The notes under the pieces are model-generated. The model was not told the origin of the DNA and made no database searches. It saw only the letters and a list, made by a program, of their open reading frames with translations. A DNA stretch of 34,731 bases. It comes from a virus. The stretch lies in the IMG/VR virus record IMGVR_UViG_3300023117_000049, positions 1-34,731 of that record; one strand, 5' to 3'. Position 1 is the stretch's first letter; each line of letters starts with the position of its first letter. A program made the translations under genes and the position numbers. Shown here in pieces: positions 29,614 to 34,731 of the stretch.

Positions 29614-32557
29614 GCGAGCCTCCTAAGATGGCCTTTAGGACAGTGCTGTTCTTTACGGCTTCCGACCCGTCCAGCCCATCCAAGAATCTGGGATGTGTTA
29701 AGTCTACCATAATGCAGAAAGCCTGACCCGGATTGTGGCCGGGGCAACCCTTGAATAACGTGACTCTTTCCCGTTCGCTAATCAATGCGCCCATATCACG
29801 CAGTTCCCGCGTTACGCGGTCTATGCCGTCACGGGTGCGCTGTAGCCACCGCTTCAACATCGCGATATTAATCGCTACGTAGCTACCCTTAAGTATATTG
29901 TTGTTAGCGTCGTAAATGATTTTTTCCCTAGCAACAGCGGTTGTCGGGGGCGGCATCTGTACGTTCTCTTTCTGGCTACCTTGTTGTTGAGATGAGTGTA
30001 TAATCTCGTCATTATGTTCTTGAAGAAACTGCCCAAGGGTATCAATAGCATCTACCGCATTCTTGCTCTCATAATCGTGAGTGGCCTGTACGTGGGCAAT
30101 CCAATCCTTAGCAACTTCATCAGCATCGAAGCTAACCAGCCCCAGCTTGATCGCAATCTTTGACATTATCCATCCAGACACGATCATAGGCTCGGCGTAC
30201 TTATCCACAGCTTGAAACACAGGGCCAAACTTGGCGATAAACTTAGGCTTAAGTGTCTTAAACAGCGCCACATCTCCGCCGACATTTATGACAGCCGACA
30301 CCAGTTCTGGGTACGCCCAGCCATAGTTGTGAAATATCTCCTCCACAAACCGCTCTGCGGGGCTAGTACCTGACTCGTCCTTCTCGACAAGCGTGCGGTC
30401 ATCATGTACGTACTCAATACACCTAGCTCGTAGCGCACTGTCATTAGTCTGCGCTAAATCAAATTGCTGGTGGAACGATACGTTGGCAGATACGAAGGTA
30501 GGGCCGGTCCATCGGGCTGGATCACGCAGTTCCCTACGCTGATCCATAGCGTTCTTCTCTACACCAGAGCTTATGTCATACACCATATTGACTGCTTCAT
30601 CAGGATGCACGGTAGTAAGCTCATCTATTGTACAAGGTAGCTGGTTAAGTACGCCCCGTATCTTAAACATGGCGTTGGCAGTGTCTCTACGTTGTAGCAA
30701 CATCTCTTTAGGGTTTCCGAACAGGCTGTTGATGGCGTACAGCGCCAAGGTTTTGCCTGTCGTTGTCTTGGGCGAGTAGATCGACACAAAGCCCGTACAG
30801 TTACCTGCGGCTCGGCTGAGCACGCTACCCATAGCCATAAACATCATCATGCGGAGCATCTTGGCTTCTGGCTTTTGCAGAATCTGCATGGCCTCAACCC
30901 AGTTCTCCTTTGATCCCACTGGCTTTATTAGATCGTCAAACCGCGTAGCCGCACCCTTCAGCCTGCGCTTCACCCCGCTATCAACTTCATTGCCGATAAC
31001 TGTATGTCCACACAGAAAAGTCTCGTCCTTCTGCCAGCCAAAATGTATGTAATCTATCCCCGTGGGGTTTTCGCTCTGTACTTTCGCTAGATAATCCACG
31101 ATAAACAACCTCAATCTTTCTTGTTGTGCCCCCGTCTTGGCGTCAAATATCTGCCTGTGGTGTAGAAACTTAGTGAAGGACGGGCCGTTAACCAGCACAT
31201 CCATTTCGTGGTCTTCTTCAGTCCAGCCTACCATCGGGTATTTGACCGACAGACGGAAGGTAGACAGCCCAGTTTCGGGGTTCTTGTAGATGCCCAGAAC
31301 GTGCATCATGTAGTGCGACACCAATACCCATTCTACTTGTTCAACAGTTGTTGGGTAGCCGTTAGCATCGGTGGACTCGACCTTTTCGCGTACTTCCTTG
31401 TATACGCAGTTGTCGCGTATCACGTAGCCTTGTGGTAACTCTATCTCTTCTTCGCCCTTGTCCGTTTCCACTGTCAACGAGGTGGTAGAGCTAAGACGGG
31501 CGGGACTCTTTATGGTGTCCTTGTGAGGACAGCCGTTGCATCCAGATGGGCATAGGCGCTCAAACGTCTCGCAAGTTGTCGGCCCATGACTACCCCAGCC
31601 ATCCAGCTTGTTCATGTTGGACTTGAGGTCAAAGTCAGGGTGCTCCCCTGCAAGCCGTATTACAGCCTCCTCGGGGTCTGTACAGTGCTTTGCGATGCCT
31701 AGTGATGCCCTCCACAGGGGTTCTTCTACTTGCTCCCCTGCGGCGTCCATGAAGCCCCCGCTAGCGACTAACGCACGTATCTGGGTACAGTGTTCTGCTA
31801 CGCGGTCTAAAACAACGTCGTTAGTGCCCATAATCGCGTCAGCAATAGACGACTTTTTAGGCTTTTTCTGCTCTGGCTCTTTTACTACCCACTTCTTGAG
31901 TATGCCTGCCAACATCATAGGGTCAAAATCTTGACAGTTCTTTACAACTTTGACCGGCTTCCAATCGCTGGACTTTTTATGGTGCGATCCCACAGGGCGC
32001 AACACCATAGACGGGTCGTGAATCTTGGAAGTATCTATGTCTAACCCATGCTCAGCCAGCGCCACACGAAGCGCCTTGGACAACTGCACCCACGTTTTGG
32101 TGGGAAGTTCCTCTGTTAGCGGCCAGTAAACATGCAGTCCCTTGCCAGAAGATACCAGCATAGGGAAGGGCATTTGCATTTGTTCCAGTACATCTTTCAG
32201 TGCTTTTACAGCATCCATCTGATTTGTGTACTGTTTGTCATCGCCAATGTCTAAATCAAACGCTAGTGCTTTGAAATACCTCGCAAATTCTGCTTTCCTG
32301 TACCACTTCTTTTTTCCGTTTTTGTTTACGTATTCGTGGTCTGCGAATGAACCTACCGTGTAATACACCGTCACGTTCGGATGTTTATCACACTGGGCTA
32401 TACGAGCCGCCGCCTTATCATAATCCGCGTAGTCATACGAAGCCTCCTGCCAAAAAAATCCCTCTTTGACGTTACCTTGTGGGTCTGGCTTCCAACAACA
32501 AATTACTAGCTGATCTGACTTGGCGTGAACACGGGTTAAAAATTCTTGTGTCTCCAC
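29594..32557 (-). CDS. Primase-helicase (AEP-like primase fused to helicase)
   Basis: Start GTG 32557 is chosen because AGGGGG lies seven bases upstream and because the longer frame to 32614 runs through a terminator stem. The protein has 987 residues. The N-terminal primase domain carries LAFDLDIGDD (Asp101, Asp103), SSGKGLHVYWPL (136-147) and VLRPVGSHHK (185-194), the three motifs of archaeo-eukaryotic primases. A CETFERLCPSGCNGCPHK cluster (Cys329, 336, 340, 343) is a probable zinc site. The helicase domain has SIYSPKTTTGKTLALYAI (Walker A, Lys602) and LPCTIDELT (Walker B-like), resembling DUF927-type phage helicases. It would prime and unwind at the phage replication fork. The C-terminal ~110 residues include a basic winged-helix-like part. 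Confidence 0.85.
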   Translation of the reverse strand: METQEFLTRVHAKSDQLVICCWKPDPQGNVKEGFFWQEASYDYADYDKAAARIAQCDKHPNVTVYYTVGSFADHEYVNKNGKKKWYRKAEFARYFKALAFDLDIGDDKQYTNQMDAVKALKDVLEQMQMPFPMLVSSGKGLHVYWPLTEELPTKTWVQLSKALRVALAEHGLDIDTSKIHDPSMVLRPVGSHHKKSSDWKPVKVVKNCQDFDPMMLAGILKKWVVKEPEQKKPKKSSIADAIMGTNDVVLDRVAEHCTQIRALVASGGFMDAAGEQVEEPLWRASLGIAKHCTDPEEAVIRLAGEHPDFDLKSNMNKLDGWGSHGPTTCETFERLCPSGCNGCPHKDTIKSPARLSSTTSLTVETDKGEEEIELPQGYVIRDNCVYKEVREKVESTDANGYPTTVEQVEWVLVSHYMMHVLGIYKNPETGLSTFRLSVKYPMVGWTEEDHEMDVLVNGPSFTKFLHHRQIFDAKTGAQQERLRLFIVDYLAKVQSENPTGIDYIHFGWQKDETFLCGHTVIGNEVDSGVKRRLKGAATRFDDLIKPVGSKENWVEAMQILQKPEAKMLRMMMFMAMGSVLSRAAGNCTGFVSIYSPKTTTGKTLALYAINSLFGNPKEMLLQRRDTANAMFKIRGVLNQLPCTIDELTTVHPDEAVNMVYDISSGVEKNAMDQRRELRDPARWTGPTFVSANVSFHQQFDLAQTNDSALRARCIEYVHDDRTLVEKDESGTSPAERFVEEIFHNYGWAYPELVSAVINVGGDVALFKTLKPKFIAKFGPVFQAVDKYAEPMIVSGWIMSKIAIKLGLVSFDADEVAKDWIAHVQATHDYESKNAVDAIDTLGQFLQEHNDEIIHSSQQQGSQKENVQMPPPTTAVAREKIIYDANNNILKGSYVAINIAMLKRWLQRTRDGIDRVTRELRDMGALISERERVTLFKGCPGHNPGQAFCIMVDLTHPRFLDGLDGSEAVKNSTVLKAILGGSHGAKLP

Positions 32558-32564
32558 GCGGTTG

Positions 32565-32570
32565 CCCCCT
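32565..32570 (-). promoter_or_regulatory. Ribosome binding site fixing primase-helicase start
   Basis: AGGGGG read on the minus strand (32570 to 32565) is seven bases from GTG 32557. It lies between the terminator hairpin and the start, so the upstream ATG at 32614 is rejected. Confidence 0.7.
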
Positions 32571-32575
32571 AGACG

Positions 32576-32599
32576 AAAAAGCCCCGCTGGACGCGGGGC
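32576..32599 (-). terminator. Rho-independent terminator after SSB-like gene
   Basis: On the minus strand a perfect 7-bp stem (GCCCCGC, 32599-32593; GCGGGGC, 32587-32581) closes a 5-base loop and is followed by TTTTT (32580-32576). It lies 15 bases after the SSB-like stop and just ahead of the primase-helicase ribosome site, so it should attenuate transcription between the two genes. Confidence 0.88.
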
Positions 32600-32614
32600 C
32601 GTACACCATAACAT

Positions 32615-33469
32615 TTATTCATCAAAAAGATCAGCAATACTGTTAGCTAAATCGTCCGATGCCTTTACTGGTTCTACTTTTGGCTTCTTTTTAGGGGCTG
32701 GCGGTTCTTCTGCAACCTCCTCTTTTGCCTCAAGTTTCGTCTCGGCTTTGGGGGCTTGGAGTGTCGCGCTTGGCTCAATCTGCCGTGTAGCAATCTTCAC
32801 TGAATCATGCTCTGTAAGCCTCTCCAGCGAGTCCAGCTTGTTCTCTGGCACGTAACCCTTGTGCTTGAATTGGATTCGGGGGTAGCTCGCCTCATCGTCA
32901 AATCCAAGCTCTGTAACAACTTCTTCGGGTGTCAATCCGTAGTTCCCCAGTTCTTTGAAGTACTCCCGCAAGCCGCGCATCGCTGATACGGGGATCGTTA
33001 GGCTGTACACCTTGGATGGATCTGCGGCGGCTACAACAGCCAGATGCCGTTGGTCAGCGCACAGCTTAGATTTACTGCCACTAGGTAAAATCTTTGAGCC
33101 TAGCTCGTTGTTGGGACACCCTGCACAGCTAGCACAGACGGGGTTCTCTACAGAAGCGTGAGGTTTTACGCCATCAGTAGAAAAGCAGTCAGGGGCGGTG
33201 TTTTCACCATCATAAGCCCTGCCATAGAATACCTTGGATACGCGGGGGTTAGCGCCCACGATAACAACGTCCAAAGTAGTTCCCACTACAGTTTCTACGC
33301 CAGACTCCACCAGCCGGTAACGTGAAGACCGGATACTGATTCTGGGTATGCTTGAGCCTTCGCCCGAGTTGCCTACAATAGCTCCAGCTACGGCAGACTT
33401 CTTGCCTGATTCATTACGCTGACGGATACGTTCAGCAATATGGTCTGGTACATTCATTACATTAGACAT
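32615..33469 (-). CDS. Candidate single-stranded DNA-binding protein
   Basis: This 284-residue protein starts with ATG at 33469-33467 and AGAGG six bases upstream. The core (about 40-225) is beta-rich with ISIRSSRYRLVESG and TTLDVVIVGANPRVSKVFY. A cysteine set (Cys95, 112, 115, 118, 137; PVCASCAGCPNNELG) suggests a zinc site. Residues ~230-270 are a Lys/Glu/Pro linker and the end is acidic (SDDLANSIADLFDE), as in the protein-recruiting tails of phage and bacterial SSBs. Its place just before the primase-helicase supports a role in replication. The fold is not proven; another zinc-binding replication accessory is possible. Confidence 0.55.
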   Translation of the reverse strand: MSNVMNVPDHIAERIRQRNESGKKSAVAGAIVGNSGEGSSIPRISIRSSRYRLVESGVETVVGTTLDVVIVGANPRVSKVFYGRAYDGENTAPDCFSTDGVKPHASVENPVCASCAGCPNNELGSKILPSGSKSKLCADQRHLAVVAAADPSKVYSLTIPVSAMRGLREYFKELGNYGLTPEEVVTELGFDDEASYPRIQFKHKGYVPENKLDSLERLTEHDSVKIATRQIEPSATLQAPKAETKLEAKEEVAEEPPAPKKKPKVEPVKASDDLANSIADLFDE

Positions 33470-33471
33470 GA

Positions 33472-33861
33472 TTAGCCTCTCTGATTACGACGGAAGTTGA
33501 ATACCTTAATGGTGTTGTAGTTGATCCCCGGTGGCAGTTCGCCGTGGGTTTCAAGGTGGTCACGTACAGCAGTCTTGGATGCCCTAGACTCCACCAGTTC
33601 CCAAGCGTCATGCTCTTTACAAAACGCAAAGAAATCTTCTCTGGAGGCAACGGTTGCCGATTGATGCGAGGACCAGTACGCCGTACCAAGGCTGGTCTTT
33701 ATAGACTCTAGCCCGTCTTCTTGCGCACGTGCCGTAAACCAGTTCTCTAGTAAAATAAGTTTCTCTTTAAGGGAGGCTTTATTAGCCTTGTACTCCCTGT
33801 CAAGTTGGTCTATTTCGCCACGCACTTGGGCGTAGCGAGTAGCCGCTTCTTCGTAGTTCAT
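33472..33861 (-). CDS. Conserved phage protein of replication module (129 aa)
   Basis: This minus-strand gene is preceded by an AGGAGT-type site. The N-terminal ~50 residues are coiled coil (VRGEIDQLDREYKANKASLK). Then come SIKTSLGTAYWSSHQSATVA, FFAFCKEHDAWELVESRASK, TAVRDHLETHGELPPGINYN and a short basic end (FNFRRNQRG). I recall this 'T-x-x-G-T-A-Y ... W-x-x-V-x-x-R-x-x-K-x-A-V ... LPPGVxY' pattern as frequent next to phage SSB or recombination genes, without assigned function. It is two bases from the SSB-like start. A role with ssDNA or the helicase is an inference. Confidence 0.75.
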   Translation of the reverse strand: MNYEEAATRYAQVRGEIDQLDREYKANKASLKEKLILLENWFTARAQEDGLESIKTSLGTAYWSSHQSATVASREDFFAFCKEHDAWELVESRASKTAVRDHLETHGELPPGINYNTIKVFNFRRNQRG

Positions 33862-33878
33862 AGGTTACTCCTAGTAAG

Positions 33879-34731
33879 TTAGTCATCGTCATGGTTTATC
33901 CCTTGTACTAAATCAAGGAATTCCGTAAGCACGTTTTTCTTGTGCTTCAAACGACTATAAAGTTCTTCTTCAAACTTCGTAGCCGCTATGTGCCATACGG
34001 TAGTCTTGCCCTCTGTGCTAAGACGCCGTATACGCGCATTTGCTTGTTCGTACTGCTCAAGTGAGTAAATAGGTGCAAACCAAATTATGTCTTTTGCCGC
34101 TGTTAATGTCAAACCATGCGCCGCGACTTTGGGGTGCGCCAACAAAATTTTGGGTGTGTCAGTGTACTGAAAGTTATTAAATATCTCGTCTCTCTTTTTC
34201 TTACCGACATCGCCGTTTACTAGTGCTACGTCATAGCCATCCGCTAAAAGTTTTTCTTGCAACCAAAGTTGCACTCCTTTGAGGGGTACAAAAACGATAA
34301 CCTTGTCGCTGATTTCGTTAAGTAGCTCAGTCAAAGTAGCGTAACGTTCTTTTGCGTCGATCTTTATAGAGGTATCTTCGCCATACACAACGCCACAACA
34401 AATTTGCAGTAACTTTGACAGCATTACCGCTGTGTTAGCCGCAGTAACCTGCCCTTCGGAGAACGTTGTTACCGCCTTGTCTTGCATCTCTTTAAACGCT
34501 TTCTTCTGCTGGGACGTTAGCTCAGTCGCCCTGTTGACAAAGTTGGTGTCTGGCAGGTCTTTACACTCGTCCAGCGAGAACCGTATTGACGGCTGTAGCA
34601 CTTTTTTGCAGGTGTCCAAGGCGTCTGGCCTCGGTATCCACTTAAACTGCGACACCTTCTTCATCACAGTTTCTTTGAAAGATGTGTAGCTTCTGGCTAC
34701 ATGTGGCGATTCAACAAGCCTCGCTAACGTC
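33879..34731 (-). CDS. SNF2/DEAD-type helicase, C-terminal part (partial)
   Basis: The frame is open to the window edge, with no need of an internal start; about 283 residues are present. It contains the second RecA-like domain of an SF2 helicase: DKVIVFVPLKGVQLWLQEKL (motif IV region), DVALVNGDVGKKKRDEIFNN, then KILLAHPKVAAHGLTLTAAK (motif V) and YEQANARIRRLSTEGKTTVW (motif VI with arginine finger). This matches SNF2-like phage helicases. The N-terminal ATPase half lies outside the window. It would remodel or unwind DNA in replication or recombination. It is the upstream member of the minus-strand operon, 17 bases from the next gene. Confidence 0.85.
   Translation of the reverse strand, partial: TLARLVESPHVARSYTSFKETVMKKVSQFKWIPRPDALDTCKKVLQPSIRFSLDECKDLPDTNFVNRATELTSQQKKAFKEMQDKAVTTFSEGQVTAANTAVMLSKLLQICCGVVYGEDTSIKIDAKERYATLTELLNEISDKVIVFVPLKGVQLWLQEKLLADGYDVALVNGDVGKKKRDEIFNNFQYTDTPKILLAHPKVAAHGLTLTAAKDIIWFAPIYSLEQYEQANARIRRLSTEGKTTVWHIAATKFEEELYSRLKHKKNVLTEFLDLVQGINHDDD

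Overview
The window is part of a tailed double-stranded DNA phage genome (or prophage). I see capsid-end, connector, fibre, lysis, ejection and replication genes packed with almost no intergenic space, and no host genes, rRNA, tRNA, CRISPR array or insertion sequence. The layout is podovirus-like. Two head-tail adaptor-type proteins are followed directly by fibre genes, no tape-measure or tail-tube genes are seen, and a block of large internal/ejection-type proteins closes the structural region. Many small proteins resemble ones I recall from marine phage genomes. The host cannot be named from the sequence; an aquatic Gram-negative bacterium is an inference.

Plus strand, 1-29361. The end of a probable major capsid gene is followed by a strong UUCG-loop terminator (141-160), a small unknown gene, and two connector/adaptor proteins. 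Next come a Gp80-like virion protein with highly biased codons, a repetitive 550-aa beta-rich protein, a fibre-tail adaptor-like protein, and a 1742-aa tail fibre. The fibre carries about 60 YadA-head-like 17-residue repeats and a C-terminal self-cleaving S74 chaperone. Small genes then lead into a lysis/membrane cluster: a signal-peptide protein, a TM plus coiled-coil protein of Rz-like topology, a GTA-type holin, and a two-TM holin-like protein. A candidate promoter with an overlapping inverted repeat (11457-11485) precedes an HTH-metallophosphoesterase gene. That gene overlaps a 58-aa zinc-ribbon gene, which overlaps an M15 peptidase (probable endolysin). Five tiny, very basic proteins follow. 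Then come a 579-aa virion protein, a 1044-aa tail-tip (J-like) protein, a tail-assembly-chaperone-like protein, a GNAT-fold protein and three internal/ejection-type proteins. One of these has its own S74 domain, and the last is a 2060-aa polyvalent protein with an HEALH metallopeptidase site and an LPD38-like region. A 77-aa gene with capsid-like codon choice ends the strand.

Minus strand, 34731-29362. Read in transcription order, this holds the C-terminal part of a SNF2-like helicase, a conserved 129-aa phage protein, an SSB-like protein with cysteine cluster and acidic tail, a terminator, a 987-aa primase-helicase, and a small HNH-like protein. This is a replication module converging on the virion module. 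The two operons meet at 29361/29362 with zero bases between stop codons.

Genes are tightly coupled: at least eleven start/stop overlaps of the ATGA or TAATG type occur on the plus strand. Several starts were reassigned from Shine-Dalgarno position, and three small genes (12676-12852, 13802-13921, 13902-14078) were found by reading the overlaps.
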